Of a DNA stretch of 64,000 nucleotides, positions 52,101-60,103 are shown one piece after another (the stretch's first letter is position 1; each line of letters begins with the position of its first letter). The DNA is from Clostridia bacterium (lineage in GTDB: Bacteria; Bacillota; Clostridia; Oscillospirales; Acutalibacteraceae): contig JAFQRY010000011.1 in NCBI GenBank assembly GCA_017409845.1, positions 1 to 64,000 of the forward strand. Direction: 5' to 3'. The notes under the pieces were generated by a model. The model ran no database searches. It was not told the DNA's origin and saw only the letters and a list, made by a program, of their open reading frames with translations. A program made the position numbers and the translations under genes.

Positions 52101-52846
52101 ATATATTCGTCATATGCCTTCTGAAGAAGGTCATCCTCGAATTTAACAGAGTCAATGTTTGTGAGGAATGTTGTGTGACGGCAATGATCTGACCAGTATG
52201 TATCAATCATTCTGATTTCGGTGATAGTCGGGTCTCTCTGCTCGCTGATGAAATATTTCTGGCAGAATTTGATGTCATCAAGGTCCATTGCAAGACCGTA
52301 GTCATCAACAAAAGCCTTAAGACCTGCTTCGTCAAGAGCGATGAAGCCGTCAAGAGTTCTGACTGTTTCGGGAACAACATAATCCATCACAAGAGTTTCA
52401 TATTCTTCAAGTGAAGCTTCTCTTGATTCAACGGGATTGATAACATATTTTTTGATCTGAGCAAGCTCAGCATCGCTGATATTTCCGTAAAGGCAATAAA
52501 CCTTTGCAGTTCTGACGAGGGGTCTTTCGCCCTTCGAGATAATCTGAATGCATTCTGCACATGAATTTGCTCTCTGGTCAAACTGACCGGGAAGGAATTC
52601 AACGGCAAAAAGAATATCACATTCAAGATCGGGATTTTCGCTGATATCATCGAGCTGGGGCTCTGAAAGAACGGTGCCCTTTGAATAATCAAAAAGCTCC
52701 TTTTCAATGTTTTCGATATCATAACGGTTGAGGATTCTGACATTTTCAAGGCTGTTTATGCCGAGAAGCGAAACAAGCTCGTTTTTGAGCGAACGTGCTT
52801 CGTTGTCAAGACCGCTTTTCTTTTCAACATACGCTCTGTATACCAT
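49160..52846 (-). CDS. purL: phosphoribosylformylglycinamidine synthase, single-chain PurL
   Basis: The 1228-residue protein makes FGAM from FGAR, ATP and glutamine. It is the long clostridial form: synthase halves with DIKFCQKYF, TYWSDHCRHTTFL, HNHPTEIEPFGGAATCIGGA and RTGRDGCGGATGSS, and a C-terminal class I glutaminase with nucleophile Cys in LGICNGFQALI. GAGGT precedes the ATG and overlaps the end of purD. It is the last gene of the purine operon. Confidence 0.97.
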   Translation of the reverse strand: MVYRAYVEKKSGLDNEARSLKNELVSLLGINSLENVRILNRYDIENIEKELFDYSKGTVLSEPQLDDISENPDLECDILFAVEFLPGQFDQRANSCAECIQIISKGERPLVRTAKVYCLYGNISDAELAQIKKYVINPVESREASLEEYETLVMDYVVPETVRTLDGFIALDEAGLKAFVDDYGLAMDLDDIKFCQKYFISEQRDPTITEIRMIDTYWSDHCRHTTFLTNIDSVKFEDDLLQKAYDEYIAARKACNRTKPVNLMDIGTIAGRYLKQQGLLEKLDESEEINACTVKIDVEIEGETQKWLLLFKNETHNHPTEIEPFGGAATCIGGAIRDPLSGRSYVYAAMRVTGAGDPTVPVSETIEGKLPQRKIVTTAAAGYSSYGNQIGLATGIVDELYHPGYVAKRMEIGAVIAAAPEENVRRERPEDGDVVILLGGRTGRDGCGGATGSSKSHNLKSLESCGAEVQKGNAPEERKLQRLFRNKEASQLIKRCNDFGAGGVSVAIGELADGLEINLNAVPKKYEGLDGTELAISESQERMAVVVEAKDAARFIELATGENLEATIVAEVKEKPYLVMNWNGKAICNISREFLNSNGAEKHIDITPAKLEDYSKKIDGSFSDMYAALAGDLNICSKRGLSERFDSTIGANTVLMPFGGKNQLTPIQAMVHKIAVEKKDTETCSIMSWGYNPFITEKSPYHGAYLAVVESVSKLIAAGADFKEVYLTFQEYFEKPMKDGKRWGKPLAALLGAFKAQMDLKIAAIGGKDSMSGSFEDIDVPPTLVSFAVTTENIKNIVSPEFKAAGRKVVMLKPDYTADNLPDTASLLKVYDEVYALVTAGKAAAIYTPGMGGAAEAVLKMAMGNGIGFDFADVSLEDIFGYSYGSFIIELTDDTDCGILLGYTTDKAALTYGAETVDFAKLLPIYEDKLEDIYSCNIAMPEKKIETFDYKATTFAKPAIRTAKPKVLIPVFPGTNCEYDSAKYAERAGAEAEIFVINNLSAASIAKSVEDFAKKVGESQIIFVPGGFSGGDEPDGSGKFITAFFRNAEIKQAVTELLEKRDGLMLGICNGFQALIKLGLVPYGKIIDTDETCPTLTYNTISRHQSKLVRTKLVSNNSPWLSKAKQGEIYTVPISHGEGRFIADESLIRKLAANGQIITQYVDFDGNATNDIAFNPNNSDFAIEGIVSPDGRVLGKMGHSERTGSGLYKNVPGEFDLKLFESAVEYYK

Positions 52847-52851
52847 AATAT

Positions 52852-54105
52852 TTAAACCTCCAATGCTTTTTTGCCGATGTCCTTACGGTAATAGGCATTT
52901 TCAAAATTAACGGTTTTAACTGTTTCGTAAGCCTTTGCGATTGCATCCGAAAGGGTGTCTGCGTTTTCGGTAACGCCGAGAACTCTTCCGCCTGCGGTGA
53001 GAAGCTTACCGTCTGCAAGCTTTGCACCTGCGATATAAATATTTTTATCAGCGGGCATGGTGATTTCAAATCCGCTGTCATATTTCTGAGGATAGCCGTC
53101 TGATGCCATAACAACGCAGCATGCGCTCTTTTCGCTGAACTTGACTTGTTCGGCTGAGAGGGTTCCGTCTGCAACGCTCTTCATAATCTCAAAAAGGTCA
53201 CTTTCGAGAAGAGGAAGAACAACCTGAGTTTCGGGGTCGCCGAAACGGCAGTTATATTCGATAACCTTGGGTCCGTTTTTGGTTATCATAAGTCCGAAGT
53301 AGAGGCAGCCCTTGAAGGTTCTGCCTTCGGCATTCATTGCGTTGATGGTGGGAAGGAAGATTTCCTTCATGCATCTGTCGGCAACTTCAGCTGTGTAATA
53401 AGGATTGGGAGCAATGGTACCCATACCGCCGGTGTTGAGACCCTCGTCATTATCCTTTGCTCTCTTGTGGTCCATTGAAGAAATCATCGGCACAACAATC
53501 TTGCCGTCGGTGAAGGAAAGCACCGAAACTTCGGGACCTTCAAGGAATTCTTCAATAACAATCTGATTTCCGCTTTCGCCGAACTGCTTATCCTGCATGA
53601 TTGAAACAACGGCATCCTTTGCTTCATCACGGGTCATTGCAATGATAACACCCTTGCCGAGTGCAAGACCGTCTGCCTTGATAACGGTGGGAATGGGAGC
53701 TGTTTCAAGATATGCGAGAGCCTTGTCTGCATCGTCAAAAACTTCGTAGGCTGCGGTGGGAATTCCGTATTTCTTCATAAGGTTTTTGGAGAAAACCTTG
53801 CTTCCTTCAATGATAGCAGCCTTTGCTTCGGGGCCGAAGCAGGGAATGCCGAGCTTTGAAAGCTCATCAACCGCACCGAGCACCAGGGGATCGTCGGGAG
53901 CAACAACCGCAAAGCCGATATCGTTGTTTTTTGCAAAGTCAACGATTGCGGGGATATCCTTTGCACCGATTGCAACGCATTCGGCGTCTGCCGCAATACC
54001 GCCGTTGCCGGGAAGTGCATATATTTTTTCGATTTCTTTGTTTTCTTTAAGCTTTTTTATGATGGCGTGCTCTCTGCCGCCGCCGCCGACCACAAGAACT
54101 TTCAT
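52852..54105 (-). CDS. purD: phosphoribosylamine-glycine ligase
   Basis: The 417-residue ATP-grasp enzyme makes GAR from phosphoribosylamine and glycine. It begins MKVLVVGGGGREHAIIKKL and contains KADGLALGKGVIIA and NCRFGDPETQVVLPLLESDL. The frame is open to 54216, but GGAGG before the ATG at 54105 sets the start. Five bases separate it from purL. Upstream lies a 180-bp repeat element. Confidence 0.97.
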   Translation of the reverse strand: MKVLVVGGGGREHAIIKKLKENKEIEKIYALPGNGGIAADAECVAIGAKDIPAIVDFAKNNDIGFAVVAPDDPLVLGAVDELSKLGIPCFGPEAKAAIIEGSKVFSKNLMKKYGIPTAAYEVFDDADKALAYLETAPIPTVIKADGLALGKGVIIAMTRDEAKDAVVSIMQDKQFGESGNQIVIEEFLEGPEVSVLSFTDGKIVVPMISSMDHKRAKDNDEGLNTGGMGTIAPNPYYTAEVADRCMKEIFLPTINAMNAEGRTFKGCLYFGLMITKNGPKVIEYNCRFGDPETQVVLPLLESDLFEIMKSVADGTLSAEQVKFSEKSACCVVMASDGYPQKYDSGFEITMPADKNIYIAGAKLADGKLLTAGGRVLGVTENADTLSDAIAKAYETVKTVNFENAYYRKDIGKKALEV

Positions 54106-54131
54106 GTGAACCTCCAATTTTTTAAACAAGC

Positions 54132-54311
54132 TGTAGGGGACGACGACTCGGCGTCCCGAATGCACCGTGAGGTGCATAGTATAAAACCGAAACAATGTTT
54201 CATAAAGAAACAGCAATTGAAAAAATATTGCTGTTTCAACAAGCTGAAATCAAAAAACAACTTTTTGCAGACCTATGGTCTGCCCGGGTCGTCGGGTCGC
54301 CGACCCCTACA
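54132..54311. repeat. 180-bp MITE-like element with TGTAGGGG ends
   Basis: The ends TGTAGGGGACGACGAC and the reverse complement of GTCGGGTCGCCGACCCCTACA-type sequence (54304-54311 ends CCCCTACA) are inverted. Inside, AAACAGCAAT and ATTGCTGTTT form a hairpin. The end sequence recurs near 15150. It lies between purN and purD in the operon. Confidence 0.75.
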
Positions 54312-54321
54312 TTTGAAAAAG

Positions 54322-54921
54322 TTATTTTGCTTCCAGAATGTTTTTGCAAATCAATTCCGCCGATGCAGGAAGAATTTTCCATTCTGCCTGCTCCATAACT
54401 CTTTTCTGAAGAGTTTCGGGAGTGTCGCCGGGTTCGATATCAACAGCCTTCTGCATGATGATGCGTCCGCCGTCGGGAATTTCGTTAACAAAATGAACCG
54501 TTGCACCCGTCACCTTTACTCCGTAGCCGAGAGCCGCCTCATGCACACGCAGACCGTAGAAGCCTTCGCCGCAGAATGACGGAATGAGTGAGGGATGAAC
54601 ATTGATTATTCTGTCTTTGTAGTGATTTGTGAAACGCTCGGAGAGAATGCTCATAAAGCCTGCGAGAACGATAAGGTCAATGCCGTCGCCGTCAAGCAGC
54701 TCGATGAGTCTGCCCTCGAAATCGGGAGTTTCTTTTTTAAGAACGGTTTCGGTTCTTATTCCTGCCTTTGCAGCTCTTTCAAGGGCATAAGCACCTGCTT
54801 TGTTGGAAATAACAAGCGTGATTTCACCGCTGCTGATTATTCCCGAGCCTTGTGCATCAATAAGAGCCTGAAGATTTGTTCCGCCGCCCGAAACAAGAAC
54901 GGCAATGCGGGCTTTTTTCAT
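54322..54921 (-). CDS. purN: phosphoribosylglycinamide formyltransferase PurN
   Basis: The 199-residue enzyme transfers the formyl group of 10-formyl-THF to GAR. It shows RIAVLVSGGGTNLQALIDAQ, the catalytic Asn-His in RIINVHPSLIPSF and Asp in VTGATVHFVNEIPDGG. Length is normal. AAAGGAG precedes the ATG, 12 bp behind the 66-residue gene. Confidence 0.96.
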   Translation of the reverse strand: MKKARIAVLVSGGGTNLQALIDAQGSGIISSGEITLVISNKAGAYALERAAKAGIRTETVLKKETPDFEGRLIELLDGDGIDLIVLAGFMSILSERFTNHYKDRIINVHPSLIPSFCGEGFYGLRVHEAALGYGVKVTGATVHFVNEIPDGGRIIMQKAVDIEPGDTPETLQKRVMEQAEWKILPASAELICKNILEAK

Positions 54922-54933
54922 AATTTTCTCCTT

Positions 54934-55134
54934 TTACATTAATCCTACAGTCCTCATAAAAGATAAGAACGAATTCAGTGATTCTACTGAAAAAGTTTTA
55001 ATTTGCTCAACGAGCTCAGGGTTATTTTCAAAATAGCCCTCAAATATTCCAAGAATATCCGTTCCAAGTTCTTGGTCAATGATATAAAGTATAGCCAATG
55101 GAACAAGAGCAACTAACCATATGCCAGCACCCAT
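54934..55134 (-). CDS. small membrane protein, 66 residues, in the purine operon
   Basis: I do not recognise this protein. One membrane helix (MGAGIWLVALVPLAILYIID, residues 5-24) is followed by an acidic amphipathic part with YFENNPELVEQIKTF and a second mildly hydrophobic stretch. GGAGATGG lies ahead of the ATG, and the gene fits exactly between purM and purN (12 bp to each), so it is probably translated. It could anchor or regulate purine enzymes, but there is no evidence for this beyond its place. Confidence 0.7.
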   Translation of the reverse strand: MGAGIWLVALVPLAILYIIDQELGTDILGIFEGYFENNPELVEQIKTFSVESLNSFLSFMRTVGLM

Positions 55135-55146
55135 TATACCATCTCC

Positions 55147-56187
55147 TTATTCAATAACAACCTTTTCTTCGCCTTTAATGATTTCGCCGATGATGTATGC
55201 ATCCTCGCCGTTTGCCTTGAGAACTTCGATTGCCTTTTCGGCATCTTCCTTTGCAACAACGATGCTCATGCCGACACCCATGTTGAAGGTGTTGAACATA
55301 TCTCTCTCGGGGATGTTGCCTGTCTTTGCGATGAGGTCAAAGATGGGAAGAATCCTGAGAGCGGATTTATCAATCTTTGCACCGAAGCCGTCAGGAATGC
55401 TTCTGGGGATATTTTCATAGAAGCCGCCGCCGGTGATATGGGAAACAGCCTTGACTGTTACTTCCTCAAAGAGAGCAAGCATGGGCTTAACATAAATCTT
55501 GGTGGGAGTGAGGAGAGTTTCGCCGACCGATTTGCCGCCGAGCTCTGCAACGGGAGCTTTGATATCTGCATTGTCAACATCAAAAACTTTTCTTACAAGT
55601 GAGAAGCCGTTTGAGTGAACGCCGCTTGAGGGAAGAGCGATAACAACATCGCCTTCGGTCATCTTTGTGTTGTCAAGAACCTTATCCTTATCAACAACGC
55701 CTACGCAGAAGCCTGCAAGGTCATATTCGTCGATGGGATAGAAGCCGGGCATTTCAGCGGTCTCGCCGCCGATGAGTGATGCACCTGACTGAACACAGCC
55801 TTCGGCAATACCCGAAACGATTTCTGCAATCTTCTCGGGAACATTCTTGCCGCATGCGATATAGTCAAGGAAAAGAAGGGGCTTTGCACCGCAGCAGATG
55901 ATGTCGTTTGCACACATTGCAACGCAGTCGATACCTACCGTGTCGTGCTTATCCATGATGAATGCAAGCTTGAGCTTTGTGCCGACACCGTCGGTGCCGC
56001 TGACGAGAACGGGCTTTGAAATACCTGTAAGGTCAAGCTCAAAAAGACCGCCGAAGCCGCCGATGTCGCTCATTGCACCTGCGGTGAGAGTTCTTTTGAT
56101 GTGGGTTTTCATAAGTTCTACAGCCTTATAGCCTGCGGTAATATCAACGCCTGCTGCTGCGTAGCTTTCGCTGAAGCTCTTTTCCAT
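55147..56187 (-). CDS. purM: phosphoribosylformylglycinamidine cyclo-ligase PurM
   Basis: The 346-residue AIR synthetase closes the imidazole ring from FGAM. Motifs: [62 protein letters not shown] and [13 protein letters not shown]. Length is normal. AGGAGG precedes the ATG. It follows purF after a gap filled by a mini-hairpin array. Confidence 0.97.
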   Translation of the reverse strand: MEKSFSESYAAAGVDITAGYKAVELMKTHIKRTLTAGAMSDIGGFGGLFELDLTGISKPVLVSGTDGVGTKLKLAFIMDKHDTVGIDCVAMCANDIICCGAKPLLFLDYIACGKNVPEKIAEIVSGIAEGCVQSGASLIGGETAEMPGFYPIDEYDLAGFCVGVVDKDKVLDNTKMTEGDVVIALPSSGVHSNGFSLVRKVFDVDNADIKAPVAELGGKSVGETLLTPTKIYVKPMLALFEEVTVKAVSHITGGGFYENIPRSIPDGFGAKIDKSALRILPIFDLIAKTGNIPERDMFNTFNMGVGMSIVVAKEDAEKAIEVLKANGEDAYIIGEIIKGEEKVVIE

Positions 56188-56244
56188 AATTTATTCCTCC
56201 TGTGAAATTCACATTTTTTACATTTTATAATGGGTACGGGTGAA

Positions 56245-56358
56245 ACCCGTCCTTAACATGCCGTAGGCATATATCACTTTCGGCATTGGCGAAAATATCA
56301 CATTGCAACGCAATATATCACACGCTGAAAGCGTATACCACTGTTTTGCAAAGCAAAA
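56245..56358. repeat. array of mini-hairpins with TGATAT spacers (minus strand)
   Basis: ATATCA (TGATAT on the minus strand) starts at 56271, 56295 and 56315, with a degenerate ATACCA near 56335. Between them lie small palindromes such as ATGCCGTAGGCAT, TTGCAACGCAA, ACGCTGAAAGCGT and TTTTGCAAAGCAAAA. It sits between purF and purM and has the design of the array at 15046. Confidence 0.75.
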
Positions 56359-56359
56359 C

Positions 56360-57784
56360 TTATCCCTTGCCGTTCCAGCAATAGGTACAGATGCAGTCCT
56401 CGGGCAGACCGATGGCTTCAACCAGACCTGCGATTGACTGGTAGCCGAGGGTTGTGAGCTTGAGCTCCTTGCATATGATTTCGCGGAGCTTCTTTCCTCT
56501 TTCGGTTGAAGCATCGCAATATTCATCAATATATTTGTCGCCTTCCTTGCCTTCAAGGTCGTGGATAATGCGGCGTGCGATAAGGTCATCCTCCGAATTG
56601 CTTCGTGAGAAGTTGAGATATTTGCAGCCATACATTATCGGCGGACATGCGGAACGCATGTGAACCTCTTTTGCACCGTGGCTGTAAAGAAAATCAATCG
56701 TTTCACGCATCTGGGTGCCTCTTACGATTGAGTCGTCAACAAAAAGAAGGCTCTTGTTCTGAATAAGGTCGTGAACGGGAATCATCTTCATCTTTGCAAC
56801 CTTGTTGCGCTCGTTCTGGTTTGAGGGCATGAAGCTTCTCGGCCAGGTGGGAGTGTATTTGATGAAGGGTCTTGCAAAGGGAATGTCGCTTTCGTTTGCA
56901 TAGCCGATTGCATGGGGAGTACCCGAATCAGGAACGCCGCTTATATAATCAATGCCGTCGCAAAGCCCCGCTTTTTTATCTTCCCTCGCCATGACCGCAC
57001 CGTTTTTGGTTCTCATAACCTCAACGCTGACACCCTCGTATCTTGCGGTGGGATAGCCGTAATAGCTCCAGAGGAAGGCACAGATTTTAAGCTTTTTGCC
57101 CGGCTCTGCAAGAGTATGAACTCTGTCGGGATATATTCTTACGATTTCTGCGGGACCGAGCTCCTTGACAAAATCGTAATCAAGCTTTTCAAAAGCGAAG
57201 GACTCAAACGAAACGCAGTAGCCGTCGGAATCCTTGCCGATAAGAATGGGCAGTCTGCCGACCTTGTCTCTTGCGGCAATGATGCTTCCGTCTTCAAGAA
57301 GAATGAGCACCGAGAGCGAGCCTTCGATTTTTTCCTGGGCAAAGCGGATGCCGTCAACAAAGGATTCCTTCTGGTTGATAAGGGCGGCAACAAGCTCGGT
57401 TGAATTGATTTTGCCTGAGGTCATTGTTGTGAAATGACAGCCGCCGTCGGAAAGGAATTCATTGATAAGCTCTTCGGAATTGTTTATGCAGCCGATGGTG
57501 GTTATTGCATAAACGCCGAGATTTGAACGGATGAGAATGGGCTGAGGGTCGCTGTCGCTGATGCAGCCTATGCAGGCATTGCCCTGCATCTCATCGGTGA
57601 TTCCTGCGAATTTTGTTCTGAAAGGTGAGTTTTCGATATTATGGATATCGCGCTGAAAGCCTTTTTGGTCGTTGACTGCCGCCATACCGCCTCTGCGTGT
57701 GCCGAGGTGGGAATGGTAGTCAACTCCGAAAAAAACATCAAGAACAACATCTCTTCTCGATGTTGCACCGAAAAATCCTCCCAT
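56360..57784 (-). CDS. purF: amidophosphoribosyltransferase-like PurF without N-terminal Cys
   Basis: The 474-residue protein should make phosphoribosylamine from PRPP. The PRPP site LLFVDDSIVRGTQ is intact, and cysteines matching the [4Fe-4S] ligands of B. subtilis PurF appear in KICAFLW, SACPPIMYGC and CICTYCW. The Ntn-hydrolase start reads MGGFFGATS where a classic PurF exposes Cys-Gly-x-Phe-Gly, so the glutaminase nucleophile is missing. YHSHLGTRRGGMAAV replaces the usual HRGQEGAG region. It may use ammonia, borrow a glutaminase or belong to a divergent clostridial subfamily. GGAGGT precedes the ATG. It lies second in the purine operon. Confidence 0.85.
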   Translation of the reverse strand: MGGFFGATSRRDVVLDVFFGVDYHSHLGTRRGGMAAVNDQKGFQRDIHNIENSPFRTKFAGITDEMQGNACIGCISDSDPQPILIRSNLGVYAITTIGCINNSEELINEFLSDGGCHFTTMTSGKINSTELVAALINQKESFVDGIRFAQEKIEGSLSVLILLEDGSIIAARDKVGRLPILIGKDSDGYCVSFESFAFEKLDYDFVKELGPAEIVRIYPDRVHTLAEPGKKLKICAFLWSYYGYPTARYEGVSVEVMRTKNGAVMAREDKKAGLCDGIDYISGVPDSGTPHAIGYANESDIPFARPFIKYTPTWPRSFMPSNQNERNKVAKMKMIPVHDLIQNKSLLFVDDSIVRGTQMRETIDFLYSHGAKEVHMRSACPPIMYGCKYLNFSRSNSEDDLIARRIIHDLEGKEGDKYIDEYCDASTERGKKLREIICKELKLTTLGYQSIAGLVEAIGLPEDCICTYCWNGKG

Positions 57785-57818
57785 GGATTTACCTCCAATG
57801 TATATGTGTCAATGTGGA

Positions 57819-58313
57819 TTATCTGTTGAATCTTTCTTCAATCTTTTCGTTTGCGGCAAGCACCTTTTCGGTTGCCTTTGCTCTTGCTTCGGCAAGCTTT
57901 TCTGCAAGCTCAACATCCGAAACTGCAAGAATCTGTATAGATAACAAAGCGGCATTGACTGCACCGTCAATAGCAACTGTTGCAACGGGAATGCCTGCGG
58001 GCATCTGAACAGTTGAGAGAAGTGCATCCAAGCCGTCAAGTGTAGATGATTTTACGGGTATGCCGATAACGGGGAGGGTTGTGTTGGCTGCAACCGCACC
58101 TGCAAGATGAGCTGCCTTGCCTGCAGCACAGATGATTGCACCGAAGCCGTTGAGAATTGCGTTCTGAGAAAAATCCTTTGAATGCTCGGGTGTTCTGTGT
58201 GCGGAGTAAACGTGAACCTCATAGGGTACACCGTATTCCTCGAGAGTATCAATTGCTTTTTCAACAACAGGCAGATCGCTGTCACTACCCATGATAATTC
58301 CGACTTTTTTCAT
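57819..58313 (-). CDS. purE: N5-carboxyaminoimidazole ribonucleotide mutase PurE
   Basis: The 164-residue class I PurE shows VGIIMGSDSDLPVVEKAID and YSAHRTPEHSKDF, with GAIICAAGKAAHLAGAVAAN forming the active-site wall. It is the first gene of the purine operon. GGAGG precedes the ATG. A class I PurE needs carboxylated AIR from PurK, which is not in this window. Confidence 0.97.
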   Translation of the reverse strand: MKKVGIIMGSDSDLPVVEKAIDTLEEYGVPYEVHVYSAHRTPEHSKDFSQNAILNGFGAIICAAGKAAHLAGAVAANTTLPVIGIPVKSSTLDGLDALLSTVQMPAGIPVATVAIDGAVNAALLSIQILAVSDVELAEKLAEARAKATEKVLAANEKIEERFNR

Positions 58314-58357
58314 CGTTATCCTCCTTGGTTGCCTTTAATATAATAATAACCTTTATA

Positions 58358-58387
58358 ATTATACAATATTATATATTAGTATTGCAA
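58358..58387 (-). promoter_or_regulatory. promoter of the purine operon
   Basis: TTGCAA (58387-58382), an 18-bp spacer and TATAAT (58363-58358) give a leader of about 40 nt. There is no purine riboswitch in that leader. Confidence 0.7.
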
Positions 58388-58449
58388 GAGCTTATTGAGT
58401 AAAATTTGAATAAGTTTTGCAGCCGTGTTTTGTTGAAGGTATATATATC

Positions 58450-58491
58450 GGTTTGTTAGTGTTGACAAACCTTGCGGACACATGATAAAAT
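58450..58491 (+). promoter_or_regulatory. promoter and operator candidate of mntP
   Basis: TTGACA (58462-58467), an 18-bp spacer and TAAAAT (58486-58491) drive mntP. GGTTTGT (58450-58456) and ACAAACC (58465-58471) form an inverted repeat over the -35 box and may be a regulator site. Confidence 0.65.
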
Positions 58492-58513
58492 AAATAAAAT
58501 TCATTTCAAATCC

Positions 58514-58537
58514 CGGATACTCATGTATCCGTTTTTT
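58514..58537 (+). terminator. attenuator-like terminator in the mntP leader
   Basis: CGGATAC and GTATCCG pair around TCAT and are followed by six T, 22 bp before the mntP start and about 16 nt after the predicted transcript start. It could attenuate mntP. Confidence 0.6.
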
Positions 58538-58559
58538 ACTTTGTGGAGAGAAACCGGAA

Positions 58560-59144
58560 ATGACACTTTTTGAACTTTTTATTATTGCCGTCGGTCTTTC
58601 GATGGATGCATTTGCCGTTGCGATATGCAAGGGTCTTGCAGTTAAAAAAGCGGGAATAAAGCAAATGGCTCTTGCCGGTCTGTGGTTCGGCGGATTTCAG
58701 GGGCTCATGCCGTTTATCGGATATCTTCTGGGCTCAACATTTGAGTCATATATAACAAAAATTGACCACTGGATTGCCTTTGTGCTTCTCGGAATAATCG
58801 GTGCAAACATGATTAAAGAAGCACTTTCAAAGGAAGATGACGACTGCAACTGTGACGGAAAAGCGGGCTCAATGGCGGTTAAGGAGATGTTTACCCTCGC
58901 CGTTGCAACAAGCATTGACGCTCTCGCAGTAGGCGTGACCTTTGCACTTCTGCCCGAGGTCAATATCGGTGCGGCGGTCGGCTTTATAGGAATCATTACC
59001 TTTGCTTTTTCTGCCGTCGGAATTAAAATCGGCAACATTTTCGGTGTTAAATTCAAATCAAAGGCTGAGCTGGCGGGCGGAATTATCCTTATTCTCATGG
59101 GACTCAAAATTTTGCTCGAGCATCTCGGGGTTATCAATTTTTAG
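58560..59144 (+). CDS. mntP: manganese efflux pump MntP
   Basis: The 194-residue protein exports Mn(II). It has six helices, with the paired [13 protein letters not shown] and [14 protein letters not shown] motifs whose Asp residues line the path, and a cytosolic acidic loop ([13 protein letters not shown]). Length is normal. A ribosome site GGAGAG precedes the ATG. It is divergent from the purine operon, and its promoter and leader hairpin suggest metal control. It is monocistronic. Confidence 0.95.
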   Translation: MTLFELFIIAVGLSMDAFAVAICKGLAVKKAGIKQMALAGLWFGGFQGLMPFIGYLLGSTFESYITKIDHWIAFVLLGIIGANMIKEALSKEDDDCNCDGKAGSMAVKEMFTLAVATSIDALAVGVTFALLPEVNIGAAVGFIGIITFAFSAVGIKIGNIFGVKFKSKAELAGGIILILMGLKILLEHLGVINF

Positions 59145-59148
59145 TTAA

Positions 59149-59289
59149 AAATGAAGAGTGAAAAGTGAAGAGTCAAGGGTGGGCGATGCCCACACCCGTT
59201 TATATAATTGGTTTTGCGGAGCAATATAAAATCGGAGCGAAGCGACCGTTAACTTTTAACCTTTCACTTTTAACTTTTCACTTTTCACT
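59149..59289. repeat. MITE-like AATGAA/AGTGAA repeat with inverted ends
   Basis: The left end AATGAAGAGTGAAAAGTGAA and the right end TTAACTTTTCACTTTTCACT are inverted. Inside are GGGTGGGCGATGCCCACACC, TTATATAATT and GCGAAGC, as in the copy at 48985. It lies between mntP and the TetR gene. Confidence 0.78.
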
Positions 59290-59325
59290 CAGTCGGGTAA
59301 TTATATAAAACAAGGGTGGTAAATT

Positions 59326-59916
59326 ATGCCCAGAAAAGATTCACGAAACACAAAAATGAAAATAGTCAATGCCGCATGGGAGCTGTTTTACAGAAACGGT
59401 TACGAAAACACAACGGTTGAGGAAATCGTTGATGAATCGGGCACCTCAAGAGGCTCGTTCTATCATTATTTTGACGGAAAAGAAGAGCTGCTCAGCTCGC
59501 TTTCAAGCCTTTTTGACAGCAAATATGAGGAGCTTAAAGAAAACCTGACCGATGACATGACTGCCTTCGAGAAGCTGATGTATCTGAATAAAATGCTTTT
59601 CGTTATGATTGAAAACAGCATTCCTCTTGATCTGCTTTCAAGACTTTATTCCTCGCAGCTTACCATGAAGGGTGACAAAAACCTTCTTGACCACAACCGC
59701 ATTTACTATAAGCTTCTGCGGAGAATTGTGCTTGACGGGCAGAAAAACAACGAATTCCGTGACGATGTTTCGGTCAATGAAATCGTAAAAGCCTATGCAC
59801 TCTGCGAAAGAGCAATTATCAGCGATTGGTGTCTTTGTAACGGAGAATATCCTCTCGGAAAATATTCGGAAACCCTGCTGCCTTTGCTTTTTGACGGTTT
59901 TTTGCGAAAAAAATAA
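59326..59916 (+). CDS. TetR/AcrR-family transcriptional regulator
   Basis: The 196-residue protein opens with a TetR DNA-binding domain, KIVNAAWELFYRNGYENTTV and EEIVDESGTSRGSFYHYFDG. The rest is a helical ligand domain of unknown specificity, ending in LLPLLFDGFLRKK. GGGTGG precedes the ATG. It has a hairpin behind it, and putP has its own promoter, so the two are separately transcribed; it may still control putP. Confidence 0.92.
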   Translation: MPRKDSRNTKMKIVNAAWELFYRNGYENTTVEEIVDESGTSRGSFYHYFDGKEELLSSLSSLFDSKYEELKENLTDDMTAFEKLMYLNKMLFVMIENSIPLDLLSRLYSSQLTMKGDKNLLDHNRIYYKLLRRIVLDGQKNNEFRDDVSVNEIVKAYALCERAIISDWCLCNGEYPLGKYSETLLPLLFDGFLRKK

Positions 59917-60005
59917 AAAATATTTAATTTTGGTTTTTATTATATTCTTGTTAATGATTGATATAAAAACGCAGTGGTATCAATGAAAAATAATAAAAAC
60001 ATATG

Positions 60006-60033
60006 CGGAGTACAGAAATTATTCTGTACTCCG
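60006..60033 (+). terminator. hairpin terminator behind the TetR gene
   Basis: CGGAGTACAGAA pairs with TTCTGTACTCCG around four bases; the T-tract that follows is interrupted. Confidence 0.7.
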
Positions 60034-60060
60034 TTCTGTATTCCATTCTTGTTTCTTTTA

Positions 60061-60069
60061 TGATATAAT
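60061..60069 (+). promoter_or_regulatory. extended -10 promoter of putP
   Basis: TGATATAAT is an extended -10 box (TGn plus TATAAT) 35 bp before the putP start. Confidence 0.6.
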
Positions 60070-60103
60070 CGCACATATTTTCCAACGAAAGGATTTTGAT
60101 TTT

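Noticed and set aside
54067-54579. 170-residue plus-strand frame
   Set aside because: It reads across the 180-bp repeat and antisense to purN and has no translation signal.
58314-58357. purine riboswitch before purE
   Set aside because: The predicted leader is about 40 nt, with no room for the aptamer and none of its conserved loop bases.
58498-58559. yybP-ykoY manganese riboswitch before mntP
   Set aside because: Only about 60 nt of leader follow the promoter and the conserved aptamer core is not present.
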